Assembly: GCA_036494815.1 (NCBI GenBank)
Contig: DASXNV010000033.1
Coordinates: 124,001 to 188,000 of the forward strand
Direction of reading: 5' to 3'
DNA from: Poindextera sp036494815
Lineage (GTDB): Bacteria > Pseudomonadota > Alphaproteobacteria > Caulobacterales > Caulobacteraceae
DNA length: 64,000 bases
Shown here piece by piece: positions 24,649 through 33,032 of the stretch. The translations under genes and the position numbers were made by a program. The notes under the pieces were generated by a model. That model had not been told where the DNA came from. It saw nothing but the letters and a program-made list of their open reading frames with translations, and did not search any database. Within the stretch, counting starts at the first letter, position 1. Each line of letters opens with the position of its first letter.

Positions 24649-25560
24649 TCAGACCGGGTCCCAGGTGAAAACGTCCCCGGACCGATCCAAGGGGTAGAAG
24701 TCAGCGGCGAACATCGGGAAGACGCGCTCAGCAATGCTCTCAGGCGTCCAGCCGTCGCCGGTGTGGGCGGTGCGGATAGGCCGGGGCTGGGAGAACAGAT
24801 AGATCTCGTTGTTGCGCACGCCAAAGATCTGACCGGTCACGCCGGCGCCGGTGTCGCTCGCCAGGGCGACCACGAAGGGGGCGATCTTCTCTGGAACCAG
24901 TTTCATCAGTCCCTCGATCCGCTTGACCTGTTCGGGCGTATTGGCGGGAATCGAGCTGACCATTCGGGTCCACGCAAAGGGGGCGACGGCGTTCGAGCGC
25001 ACGTGGAAACGTTCCATGTCGAGCGCGATCGACTTGGATAGGGCCGTGACGCCGAGCTTGGCGGCGGCATAGTTGGCCTGGCCGAAATTGCCGATCAGGC
25101 CAGAGGTCGAGGTCATGTGGACATATGCGCCGCCGGCCTGCTCCTTGAAGAAGGGCGCCGCGGCGCGGCTCACATTGAATGTGCCCTTAAGGTGCACGGC
25201 GATGACCGCGTCGAATTCCTCCTCGCTCATCTTGTGAAACAGGCCGTCGCGAAGATTGCCGGCGTTGTTCACCACCGCGTCGATCCGGCCGAAGGTTTCC
25301 ACCGCCGCCTGCACCATAGATTGGGCGCCATCCCAGCTGGCGACGCTGTCGGCGTTGGCGACGGCTTGCCCCCCCGCGGCGACGATTTCGTCGACGACTT
25401 GTTGAGCGGGCGAAACGTCACCGCCTTCGCCCGCTAGCGAGACGCCCAGGTCATTGACCACCACCGCGGCGCCGGCGCTGGCCAGCGCCAGGGCGACTCC
25501 GCGGCCAACGCCACGCCCCGCGCCCGTCACCAGGGCGACTTTCCCATCCATTATGCCCAT
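24649..25560 (-). CDS. SDR dehydrogenase, MFE-2/17-beta-HSD4 type
   Basis: The 303-residue SDR has the NAD motif VTGAGRGVGRGVALALASAG, VVVNDLG, NNAGNLRDGLFHKM, and Ser/Tyr/Lys in TSTSGLIGNFGQANYAAAK. This matches the 3R-hydroxyacyl-CoA dehydrogenase domain of multifunctional enzyme 2. A C-terminal extension (QIFGVRNNEIYLFSQPRPIR.., FPMFAADFYPLDRSGDVF) is like that of MFE-2 relatives. ATG 25560 is chosen; an in-frame extension upstream to 25863 would cover the end of the neighbouring dehydrogenase. Together with the adjacent MaoC gene it makes a split MFE-2 able to oxidise a 3R-hydroxyacyl-CoA. Confidence 0.9.
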   Translation of the reverse strand: MGIMDGKVALVTGAGRGVGRGVALALASAGAAVVVNDLGVSLAGEGGDVSPAQQVVDEIVAAGGQAVANADSVASWDGAQSMVQAAVETFGRIDAVVNNAGNLRDGLFHKMSEEEFDAVIAVHLKGTFNVSRAAAPFFKEQAGGAYVHMTSTSGLIGNFGQANYAAAKLGVTALSKSIALDMERFHVRSNAVAPFAWTRMVSSIPANTPEQVKRIEGLMKLVPEKIAPFVVALASDTGAGVTGQIFGVRNNEIYLFSQPRPIRTAHTGDGWTPESIAERVFPMFAADFYPLDRSGDVFTWDPV

Positions 25561-25571
25561 GGCGGTGGTCC

Positions 25572-26756
25572 TCAATAGCTCTTCGGAAGGCCAAGCACCT
25601 TCTCGGCGACGAAGCTCAAGATGAGTTGCTCGGTGATCGGCGCCAGGCGCGTGAGCGCCGCTTCGCGATAAAGCCGTTCGACGTGATATTCCTTGGCGTA
25701 ACCGAAGCCGCCGTGCGTCGCCACGGCCTGCCAGGCGGCGTCGTGGCCGGCGCGTGCGCCGAGGAACTTGGCGCTGTTGGCCTCCGCGCCGCAGGGCTGG
25801 CCGGCGTCGTAGAGTTCGGCCGCGCGCATGACCATCAGCCAGGCTGATTCCAGATACATCCACTTCTCGGCGAGCGGATGCTGGATGCCCTGGTTCTGGC
25901 CAATCGGCCTATCGAACACAACGCGATCCTTGGCGTAAGCGGTGGCGCGGCGCAGGGCGTCCTGTCCGATGCCGATCGCTTCCGCCGCGATCAGGATGCG
26001 CTCCGGGTTGAGGCTGTGCAGTATATAGGAGAATCCCTTGCCCTCTTCGCCGATCCGATCCTCGTCGGGGATGAACAGCCCATCAATGAAGATGGCGTTG
26101 GAATCGACCGCCTTGCGGCCCATCTTTGGAATTCGGTGGACATCGATCTTGCTGCGATCAAGGTCGGTATAGAAGATGGTGATGCCGTCGGTGGGCCGGG
26201 CGCAGTCCTCATAGCGGGTCGTGCGGGTGAGCAGCATGATCTTGTTGGCGACCTGGGCCGTGGAGGTCCAGACCTTCTGACCGTGAACGACATACCCGCC
26301 ATCGACCTTCTGGGCGAAGGTCTTGATGCGCGTGGTGTTGAGGCCGGCGTCCGGCTCGGTGAAGCCGAAGCAGCACTGATCCTCACCGGAGACCAAACGC
26401 GGCACCCATCGCGCCTTCTGCTCCGGAGCGCCTTGCACCACGATCGGGTGCGGTCCGAACAGGTTGATGTGAACCGTGGAGGCTGAAGCCATTCCGCCGC
26501 CATGGCTGGCCACCTCGTGCATCATGACCGCCGCCTCGGTGACGCCGAGCCCTGCGCCCCCGTACTCTTCCGGCATGGTGATCCCGAGCCAACCCGCATC
26601 GGCCATGGCGCGATGAAATTCCTTGGGAAAGTGACCGTCCTCATCCCGAGCCAGCCAATAGTCGTCATCGAACCGCGTGACGACCGCGCGGACGCCCTCG
26701 CGGATGCTGTTCAACTCGGTCTCGCGCGAGGACCCCGGCTCGAGGTGCGTGTTCAT
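25572..26756 (-). CDS. Acyl-CoA dehydrogenase
   Basis: The 394-residue FAD enzyme has LGITMPEEYGGAGLG near the N-terminus, CFGFTEPDAGLNTTRIKTFA in the FAD domain, KVWTSTAQVANKIMLLTRT, VFDRPIGQNQGIQHPLAEKW and GGFGYAKEYHVERLYREAAL. Relatives dehydrogenate branched or cyclic acyl-CoA esters. Its ATG at 26756 overlaps the stop of the CitE-like gene (ATGA), so these two are co-translated; a start at 26771 is less likely. Confidence 0.9.
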   Translation of the reverse strand: MNTHLEPGSSRETELNSIREGVRAVVTRFDDDYWLARDEDGHFPKEFHRAMADAGWLGITMPEEYGGAGLGVTEAAVMMHEVASHGGGMASASTVHINLFGPHPIVVQGAPEQKARWVPRLVSGEDQCCFGFTEPDAGLNTTRIKTFAQKVDGGYVVHGQKVWTSTAQVANKIMLLTRTTRYEDCARPTDGITIFYTDLDRSKIDVHRIPKMGRKAVDSNAIFIDGLFIPDEDRIGEEGKGFSYILHSLNPERILIAAEAIGIGQDALRRATAYAKDRVVFDRPIGQNQGIQHPLAEKWMYLESAWLMVMRAAELYDAGQPCGAEANSAKFLGARAGHDAAWQAVATHGGFGYAKEYHVERLYREAALTRLAPITEQLILSFVAEKVLGLPKSY

Positions 26757-27643
26757 TCGGAAGGCTCCCATTGGTCAGGGGCTAGCGACCGCAGGACTTG
26801 CTGCGCCGCCTTCAAATGCGGGATGTCGTACATCTTGCCATCGATGGCGACGGCGCCGGCCTCGGGCTCGGCGGCGAAGGCGGCGACCACGCGCCGCGCT
26901 TGAGCGACGTCCGCTTCGGACGGGCTAAAGCAAGTGTTTATTGTCGCGACCTGATCGGGATGGATGGCGATGCGCCCGGTGAAGCCGTCACGACGTGCGA
27001 GGCGGCAGTCCGCAGCAAGCCCCTCAAGATCGCGGAAGTCGGCGAACAACGTCTCGATTGGTGCGACCCCGGCCGCCGCTGCGGCGAACAGGCATTGGGC
27101 GCGGGCGAATTGATAGGGCTGGCTCCACGCGCCGTGGGCGTCCTTGTTGTCGGTCGCTCCGATCGCGGCGGCGAGATCCTCCGCCCCCCAGGTCAGGCCG
27201 ATCAGACGGGGATGGGCTGGAGCATAGGTGCCCAAGGCGAACATCGCCGCGGGAGTCTCGGTGGCGACAACGGCGATCTTGACCACGCCTGGGGGCATTC
27301 CGGCGCGGGCCTCCAGGGCGTCAAGATAGTGGCCAATTCGCACAACGTCCTGCGCGCTGTTCGCCTTGGGGACCAGGACGGCGTCAAGCCCCGGCCGCAC
27401 GACCGCCGCCAGATCCGCCAGCGCAAGGCCGGTATCGAAGGGATTGATCCGAACGAACAGGCGCCAGTCGCGCGGCGTGGTGGGATCGATCAGGCCGGCG
27501 ACATGAGCGCGCGCGGCGTCCTTCTGCGACGGCGCCACGGCGTCCTCAAGATCCAGGATCAGGGCGTCGGCGCCGACAGCGCGGGCCTTGGCGAACTTTC
27601 GTTCGCTGTCGCCGGGGACGAACAGGAGCGAGCGCAGCCTCAT
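26753..27643 (-). CDS. CoA-ester lyase, HpcH/CitE family
   Basis: The 296-residue TIM-barrel lyase shows the CitE-like pattern: RSLLFVPGDSERKFAKA, ADALILDLEDAVAP (metal-binding acidic residues), VRINPFDTG, AVLVPKANSAQDV, ATETPAAMFAL, GLTWGAEDLAAAIGA and AIHPDQVATINTCFSP. Members split 3-hydroxy dicarboxylic thioesters such as malyl-, citramalyl- or HMG-CoA-like compounds to acetyl-CoA and an oxo-acid. Its neighbours are a MaoC hydratase upstream (overlapping ATGA) and an acyl-CoA dehydrogenase downstream, a set that fits dehydrogenation, hydration and retro-aldol cleavage of one branched intermediate. Confidence 0.9.
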   Translation of the reverse strand: MRLRSLLFVPGDSERKFAKARAVGADALILDLEDAVAPSQKDAARAHVAGLIDPTTPRDWRLFVRINPFDTGLALADLAAVVRPGLDAVLVPKANSAQDVVRIGHYLDALEARAGMPPGVVKIAVVATETPAAMFALGTYAPAHPRLIGLTWGAEDLAAAIGATDNKDAHGAWSQPYQFARAQCLFAAAAAGVAPIETLFADFRDLEGLAADCRLARRDGFTGRIAIHPDQVATINTCFSPSEADVAQARRVVAAFAAEPEAGAVAIDGKMYDIPHLKAAQQVLRSLAPDQWEPSE

Positions 27644-28092
27644 GATGGGCTCCGCATCATCAGGGCCACCCGACGGCAGACACAGATCAGCTGGGCGCGC
27701 TGGTTGAAGCCGCGATGTTCGAAGGTGACGACGCCCTGGGTCGGGCGAGATTTGCTATCCCGAAGCGCGGCGACAGTGGTCTCGGCGCGGAGGGTGTCGC
27801 CGGCGAACACCGGATGCGGAAAGGACACTTCTTCCCAGCCCAGATTACCGACGGTGGTGCCAAGTGTGGTGTCCTGCACCGACAGGCCGACGATCAGGCC
27901 CAAGGTGAAGATTGAATTCATGAGCGGCCGGCCAAATTCGGTGGTCTTGGCGTATTCGTGGTCGATGTGGATCGCCGCCGGATTATAGGTGAGCGACGAG
28001 AACAAGATGTTGTCCATGTCCGTCACGGTGCGGCGAATCTCGTGGACGAAGCTCTGGCCCACCGTGAATTGTTCGAAATAGCGTCCAGCCAT
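27640..28092 (-). CDS. MaoC-family dehydratase (single hot-dog)
   Basis: The 150-residue protein has the hydratase motif TYNPAAIHIDHEYAKTTEFGRP, where Asn and His replace the Asp-x4-His spacing of eukaryotic hydratase 2 in the way seen in mesaconyl-CoA-hydratase-like proteins, followed by LMNSIFTLGLIVGLSVQDTT and PVFAGDTLRAETTV. It probably hydrates an enoyl-CoA for the CitE-like lyase encoded next, whose start overlaps its stop. Confidence 0.88.
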   Translation of the reverse strand: MAGRYFEQFTVGQSFVHEIRRTVTDMDNILFSSLTYNPAAIHIDHEYAKTTEFGRPLMNSIFTLGLIVGLSVQDTTLGTTVGNLGWEEVSFPHPVFAGDTLRAETTVAALRDSKSRPTQGVVTFEHRGFNQRAQLICVCRRVALMMRSPS

Positions 28093-28101
28093 GGGCGGCT
28101 C

Positions 28102-29301
28102 CTAAGCCAATCTTCCGAGAATCGAGACTGCGACCACGCTGTTGAAGGGCGCGCCGCCGAGATTGTGGGTCAGCCCGAAGTCAACCTCGCTGAGTTGACG
28201 TTCCCCTGCGCGGCCGAGCAACTGGCTATAGACTTCATAGGCCATGCGCAGGCCTGTGGCGCCGACGGGATGACCGAAGCATTTGAGGCCGCCGTCGACC
28301 TGGGTGGGCAGGGGACCTGTGCGGTCGTAACGCCCGTCAAGGATGTCGTAGGGGGCGCGGCCTTCATCGGACAGGCCGAGATCCTCCATGGTGACGAGTT
28401 CGGTCACGGAAAAGCAGTCATGCACCTCGGCCAGGTCTAGATCGCCTCGAGGATTGGACAGCCCGGCTTCCGCATAGGCGCGGCGGGAAGCCTCGCGCGT
28501 GTTGCGCACATAGGAGCCGTCCCACGCGCCGAACTGGCTCTCCCAGCCGTTGCTCGCAGCGACCTGAACCGCCTTGACCGTCACCAGGTCGGTCTTGCCA
28601 AGCCCTCGGGCCACGTCGGGGGTGGTCACGATGGCGCAGGCCGCACCGTCTGAGACGCCGCAGCAATCGAACAGGCCTAGCGGATCGGCGATCATCGGCG
28701 CGGCGAGAATCGTTTCCATCGACACCGGTTTGCGCAAATGGGCCTTTGGGCTCAGCGCGCCGTTCTGATGGCTCTTCCAGGAGACGTGCGCCATGGCCCG
28801 CTTGAGATCATGGGCCGATATGCCATGGCGCGCCGCATAGGCGCCGGCCAACTGGGCGAAGCCTCCGGGCGCCGAGCCGTAGGGCATCCATAGATCATTG
28901 GCCGAGCCCTTGGTCCGCAACGGAAGGCCGCCATAGCCTGTGTCCTTGAGCTTCTCCACGCCTAAGGCTAGCGCAATGTCGCAGGCGCCTGCAGCGACGG
29001 CATAGACTGCCGCCCGCAAAGCTTCCGTTCCCGTGGCGCACATATTCTCGACCCGTGTCACCGGGATCGGTCCCAGCCGCAGCGCATGCGCCAGGGGTAG
29101 GGCTGAATTGCCGACATTGATGTCGTCCAGGGCGTTGCCGACCCACGCCGCTTCGATCGCTGACCGTTCGAGGCCCGCATCGGCGCGGGCTTCCTCGAAC
29201 GCCTCAACCATCAATTCCTCTGCGCCCCTGTTCCAATGCTCTCCAAAACGGGTGCACCCCATCCCGGCGATCACCACTCGGTCGCGAATGCCGCTTGCCA
29301 T
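28102..29301 (-). CDS. Thiolase, SCP-2/lipid-transfer type
   Basis: The 399-residue thiolase-fold protein keeps nucleophile Cys88 (VENMCATGTEALRAA), the His in CFGHPVGATGLRM and HNLGGAPFNS near the C-terminus, where classical thiolases carry a Cys in CxG; that second Cys is replaced. This is the pattern of SCP-2-type thiolases such as the Ltp proteins of steroid degradation and archaeal acetoacetyl-CoA thiolases, which often work with a DUF35/OB-fold partner. The HMG-CoA-synthase-like/OB-fold gene directly upstream, two bases away, is a natural partner. Confidence 0.9.
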   Translation of the reverse strand: MASGIRDRVVIAGMGCTRFGEHWNRGAEELMVEAFEEARADAGLERSAIEAAWVGNALDDINVGNSALPLAHALRLGPIPVTRVENMCATGTEALRAAVYAVAAGACDIALALGVEKLKDTGYGGLPLRTKGSANDLWMPYGSAPGGFAQLAGAYAARHGISAHDLKRAMAHVSWKSHQNGALSPKAHLRKPVSMETILAAPMIADPLGLFDCCGVSDGAACAIVTTPDVARGLGKTDLVTVKAVQVAASNGWESQFGAWDGSYVRNTREASRRAYAEAGLSNPRGDLDLAEVHDCFSVTELVTMEDLGLSDEGRAPYDILDGRYDRTGPLPTQVDGGLKCFGHPVGATGLRMAYEVYSQLLGRAGERQLSEVDFGLTHNLGGAPFNSVVAVSILGRLA

Positions 29302-29303
29302 AG

Positions 29304-30734
29304 TCAGGTCTCCAACGGCGGCCGCAGAGCCGGCGCCGCCTTCCAGAAGTAGGATCGAAAGCCGCGTCGCCGGTCGATTGACTTGATGCGGAACCGCATC
29401 GCCAAGGCGTCACCCACAGCAAATCCTTCTGGGTTCGCGTCCGTGAGCTCCATCATCACACGGGCTCCGTTGGCGAACTGGGTCAGCCCAAAATAGAAGG
29501 GAGGATCGGGCGTGAAGTTGAGCCGATCGGCCGTGACGGAGACGAGCCTTGCGGGTTCGTCGGCCAAGCGGACGTCCACGAGCGTCTCGGGGCCGGCCGC
29601 GGTGGGATTGACGGGGATGAGGGTCTTGGGAAATTGAACATTGCCGCGAGAATCGCGACCGCCGATGAAGCCCAACATGTCGCGGCCGTAGCGATGAAGG
29701 ACGGTCGCGGCGGCCTTTTGTTCGTTCTCCGCGCGCACGCCCCAATCCAGATCGAGCGAGCCGGTCAGGCTTAAGAAGCGGCCATAGTCGGCGAAGGCCC
29801 GGCCAGACCGCAAAATTTGCTCGGCGTCATCCGCCCCAGGCATCGGCCCCGTCAGTTCGAAGAGCAAAGCGTCACATCCGCTGCCGAACCCCAGCAGCAG
29901 GATGATATCGCCGACCCGGGCCTGGCCGCAGGCCAGCGCGAAGGCGAAAAGGGGATGCGCCGCGCCAAGGTCGCCGGCTTGCTCAAGGACTGCGGCGCCG
30001 AGATTTGGACCCGTCAAGCCTATCTCCCGCGCCAGAGCCGCATAGCTGCCCGAAACCGGCTCGCAGAACGCGGTGAAGGCGATGGCTGAAGGCGCAACGC
30101 CGGCGTCGGCGCAAGCGGCGCGGACGGTGGGCGCGACGACGTCGGCGATCACCGTGTCCCGCACGAACCGCTCCTCTGCGGCGTAGGGTGTCGGGTGTTC
30201 GCGGGAGCTGTACATGTCAATGAGATCGTGGCTGACGCTCGCGCCCCCCAAGTAGCGCGCCGGGCCATCGGCGCCGGTGACAACCGCCGCGCCGCCATCG
30301 CCAAAGCTCAGCTGCGCGGGATGGCCAGGCCGAGTCGGGCGCTTTTCGCCGGACGTGACAAGTGTCGTGCGATCACCTTCGAGCGCGCGGATCAGAGCCG
30401 AGGTCGCCGCTCGGCGAGATCCGCCGGTATCCAGCGAGCGCGTGGCCTGACCCAAGCCCAGCGCGTGAAGGACCAAAGGGGCATGAGCCCGCTCGTAGAA
30501 GGGCGCTGAGGTTGAGGCGAACACGATGTCTTCAGGCGGGGCCGTCACAGTGACAGCCCACCGCGCGGCTTCCACGGCCAAGGTCACCGAATCCTCGTCC
30601 CAGCCCGCAACAGCGCGCCGGCCAGCGCGCAAGCCGCCGAGCCCCGACCATCGCTGGGCCTTGGCCACAGCATCGCGGTCCATCCGCAACAGCGGTAGGT
30701 AGACGCCGACTCGCGCGATGTGACCCGTCGTCAT
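29304..30734 (-). CDS. HMG-CoA synthase-like protein fused to OB-fold domain, catalytic Cys missing
   Basis: The 476-residue protein starts GHIARVGVYLPLLRMDR, an HMG-CoA-synthase/KAS-III N-terminus, and continues with WDEDSVTLAVEAAR, LSFGDGGAAVVTG, a long helical second half, and a C-terminal OB-fold-like part (about 350-470: FPKTLIPVNPTAAGP, LVSVTADRLNFTPDPPFYFG, ALAMRFRIKSIDR) like DUF35 proteins. The segment that should contain the nucleophilic Cys reads SLDTGGSRRAATSAL (100-114) with no Cys, and the zinc-ribbon Cys residues of DUF35 are absent too. It therefore cannot make an acyl-enzyme in the usual way and may be a structural or CoA-handling partner of the adjacent thiolase. It is first in the minus-strand operon. 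Confidence 0.8.
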   Translation of the reverse strand: MTTGHIARVGVYLPLLRMDRDAVAKAQRWSGLGGLRAGRRAVAGWDEDSVTLAVEAARWAVTVTAPPEDIVFASTSAPFYERAHAPLVLHALGLGQATRSLDTGGSRRAATSALIRALEGDRTTLVTSGEKRPTRPGHPAQLSFGDGGAAVVTGADGPARYLGGASVSHDLIDMYSSREHPTPYAAEERFVRDTVIADVVAPTVRAACADAGVAPSAIAFTAFCEPVSGSYAALAREIGLTGPNLGAAVLEQAGDLGAAHPLFAFALACGQARVGDIILLLGFGSGCDALLFELTGPMPGADDAEQILRSGRAFADYGRFLSLTGSLDLDWGVRAENEQKAAATVLHRYGRDMLGFIGGRDSRGNVQFPKTLIPVNPTAAGPETLVDVRLADEPARLVSVTADRLNFTPDPPFYFGLTQFANGARVMMELTDANPEGFAVGDALAMRFRIKSIDRRRGFRSYFWKAAPALRPPLET

Positions 30735-30786
30735 TGGCCTGGTCGCCTCCCTTGTTCTTGAAGCAAACCTTATCGGCGTCAAAATC

Positions 30787-30805
30787 CGTATGCAAGCGTA
30801 TGATA
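30787..30805. promoter_or_regulatory. Direct repeat in divergent island promoter
   Basis: CGTATG occurs at 30787-30792 and 30797-30802, one helical turn apart; the second copy runs into TATGATA (30799-30805). The site lies between the two divergent operons starting at 30734 (minus) and 30924 (plus), and shares TATGATA with the promoter region at 13154-13174. Confidence 0.4.
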
Positions 30806-30923
30806 TGGAGATATATAAAAAACGCTAGACGGCGCTTCGTGGAGTTGCTTGTAGTGATTGCCTGTGGTGCGTCGCCGCCAAGTGGTGCGGCAGCGAACGA
30901 TAAATAGGGGCGAGGCGGCGGGG

Positions 30924-32087
30924 ATGATTGCGCGCAGCATTTTTCGCGAAGAACACGAGATTTTTCGCCAATCCGTTCGAAAGTTCGTCGAGCGGGAAAT
31001 CGTCCCCTTCCACGAACAGTGGGAACAGGATGGAACCGTGCCGCGCGCGTTATGGCTCAAGGCCGGCGCGGAGGGCCTGCTCTGCTGCACCGTGCCTGAA
31101 GAATATGGCGGCCTAGGACTGGACTATCTGTTCGACGTTGTCGTGTTCGAGGAACTTTGGCGCGTCGGCGCCAGCGGTCCTGGATTTCTCATCCATGTGG
31201 ATCTGGTCGCCACCTATATCCAATCCTTCGGCACCGAGGAGCAGAAGCGCACCTGGCTGCCCAAAATGGTTCGCGGCGAGGCCATTGGTTCGCTTGGGAT
31301 GACAGAGCCCCATGCGGGATCAGACCTGAAGGCCTTGCGCACGCGCGCCGTGCGTGATGGCGACGAGTTCGTCATCAACGGCCAGAAGGTGTTCATCTCC
31401 AACGGCCAGCTTTGCGATATTCTTGTCCTTGCCGCCAAGACCGACAGCAAGGCGGGCGCCAAAGGCGTGACCCTGTTCCTGGTCGAGGCTGACCGACCTG
31501 GGTTCAAGAAAGGCCGTAATCTATCCAAACTGGGCATGAAGGCGCAGGACACCTCTGAGCTATTTTTCGAGGACGTCCGAATTCCGGCCACCAACATGCT
31601 GGGTAAGGAGGGCCGCGGCTTCGGTCACATGATGACCAAGCTCGCCCAGGAACGGCTCGCCCAAGCCATTCGCTCGGCGACGGTCTGCGAGGCGGTCATT
31701 GGTTGGACGGTCGATTACACAGCCCAACGCGAAGCCTTCGGTCAGCGTCTCTCCGAATTCCAAAACACCCAGTTCAAACTCGCCGAGCTTGACACGCTCG
31801 CCACGGTCGCCCGGGTCTATACCGACAAGTGCATTGAGTTGTTCATGGCCGGCCAACTCGATCCGATCGATGCGGCCAAGGCCAAGATGTTCGTCACCGA
31901 GACGCACTGCAAGGTCGTGGACGAGTGCCTGCAACTCTTCGGCGGATGGGGCTACATGTGGGAATACCCGATCGCGCGCGCCTATGCCGACGCCCGGATC
32001 GTCAAGATCGCCGGCGGGTCGATCGAAATCATGAAGATGATCATCTCCAGAGATCTCTTCAAAGCCTACCAGGGCGCGGTCCGATGA
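30924..32087 (+). CDS. Acyl-CoA dehydrogenase
   Basis: The 387-residue enzyme has FREEHEIFRQSVRKFVEREI at the N-terminus, VPEEYGGLGLDYLFDV, LGMTEPHAGSDLKALRTRA (FAD domain), FGQRLSEFQNTQFKLAEL and LQLFGGWGYMWEYPIARAYAD..AGGSIEIMK. The internal ATG at 30924 (MIARSIFREE) has a purine-rich ribosome site, unlike one at 30858. It resembles the product of 14709-15851 and could be the cyclohexanecarboxyl-CoA dehydrogenase of the ring pathway, because BadH- and BadI-like genes follow in the same operon. Confidence 0.9.
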   Translation: MIARSIFREEHEIFRQSVRKFVEREIVPFHEQWEQDGTVPRALWLKAGAEGLLCCTVPEEYGGLGLDYLFDVVVFEELWRVGASGPGFLIHVDLVATYIQSFGTEEQKRTWLPKMVRGEAIGSLGMTEPHAGSDLKALRTRAVRDGDEFVINGQKVFISNGQLCDILVLAAKTDSKAGAKGVTLFLVEADRPGFKKGRNLSKLGMKAQDTSELFFEDVRIPATNMLGKEGRGFGHMMTKLAQERLAQAIRSATVCEAVIGWTVDYTAQREAFGQRLSEFQNTQFKLAELDTLATVARVYTDKCIELFMAGQLDPIDAAKAKMFVTETHCKVVDECLQLFGGWGYMWEYPIARAYADARIVKIAGGSIEIMKMIISRDLFKAYQGAVR

Positions 32088-32974
32088 CGCCCTTTCGAGA
32101 GGATTGCCTGGCCGGCAAGTCGATCCTGGTGACTGGCGGCGGTAGCGGGCTCGGGCGCGAAATCGCTCAAGCCCTGTCGGCGCACGGCGCACGCGTGCAT
32201 ATCTGCGGGCGGCGCGAGGCCCTCTTGTGGGCGGCCGCTGACACGATCAAAGCACATACCGGACGGCGCGTCTTCCCGCATGTCTGCAATATCCGCGATC
32301 CCGAAGCGATCGAGACGATGCTCGACGACATCTGGGCGGAGGGGCCCCTTACGGGCCTGTTGAACAATGCCGCCGCGAACTTCATCGCACCCACCAAGAG
32401 CCTTAGTCCTCGCGCCTATGAGGCTGTGCGCTCCACCGTGATGGATGGCAGCTTCTATGTGACCCTGGGCGCCGGCAAACGCTGGATCGCCGCCGGCCTG
32501 CCCGGATCGGTGGTGAGCAATCTGGTCACCTGGGTCTGGACGGGCTCGCCCTTCGTGGTGCCGGCGGCGATGGCCAAGACCGCCCTTCACGCCATGACCA
32601 TGTCCCTGGCGGTGGAGTGGGCGCGCTATGGCATTCGCCTCAATGCGACCGCCCCCGGTCCCTTTCCGACGGACGGCGCCTGGGAGAAACTCAATCCCTT
32701 GCCACAGACCAAGGCCGGCGCCACCAGCGACGATCAGGTGCCGATGCGCCGATTTGGGCAAATGCACGAGTTGCAGAACCTGATTATTTTTCTGATGGCG
32801 GATGGCTGCGACTACCTCACCGGGCAGACCATCGCGATCGACGGCGGTCATCACCTCGCCGCGCCCAGCACCTTCGCGGACCTGACCGAGCTTAGCGACG
32901 AGACGTGGGCGGAGGCGCGACAAGCCATTCGCGCCGGATCTGACCGGGACAAGGCTCAGCGTTCGACGAACTAG
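32084..32974 (+). CDS. SDR reductase, 2,4-dienoyl-CoA reductase-like
   Basis: The 296-residue SDR overlaps the preceding stop by ATGA. NAD(P) motif VTGGGSGLGREIAQALSAHG, NNAAANFIAPTKSLSP, then TWVWTGSPFVVPAAMAKTAL in place of the usual Tyr-x3-Lys, and a C-terminal LTGQTIAIDGGHHL. The altered active site and the NNAAGNF-like loop are those of mitochondrial-type 2,4-dienoyl-CoA reductase and its bacterial relatives. It may reduce a dienoyl-CoA intermediate. An upstream in-frame extension to 31925 is antisense-like sequence inside the previous gene and is rejected. Confidence 0.85.
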   Translation: MTPFREDCLAGKSILVTGGGSGLGREIAQALSAHGARVHICGRREALLWAAADTIKAHTGRRVFPHVCNIRDPEAIETMLDDIWAEGPLTGLLNNAAANFIAPTKSLSPRAYEAVRSTVMDGSFYVTLGAGKRWIAAGLPGSVVSNLVTWVWTGSPFVVPAAMAKTALHAMTMSLAVEWARYGIRLNATAPGPFPTDGAWEKLNPLPQTKAGATSDDQVPMRRFGQMHELQNLIIFLMADGCDYLTGQTIAIDGGHHLAAPSTFADLTELSDETWAEARQAIRAGSDRDKAQRSTN

Positions 32975-33032
32975 GCGGCGACTGACGCCGCGTCCGCCCG
33001 GCGTCGGGCGGGATTTTGGATAAGGAGGACCC

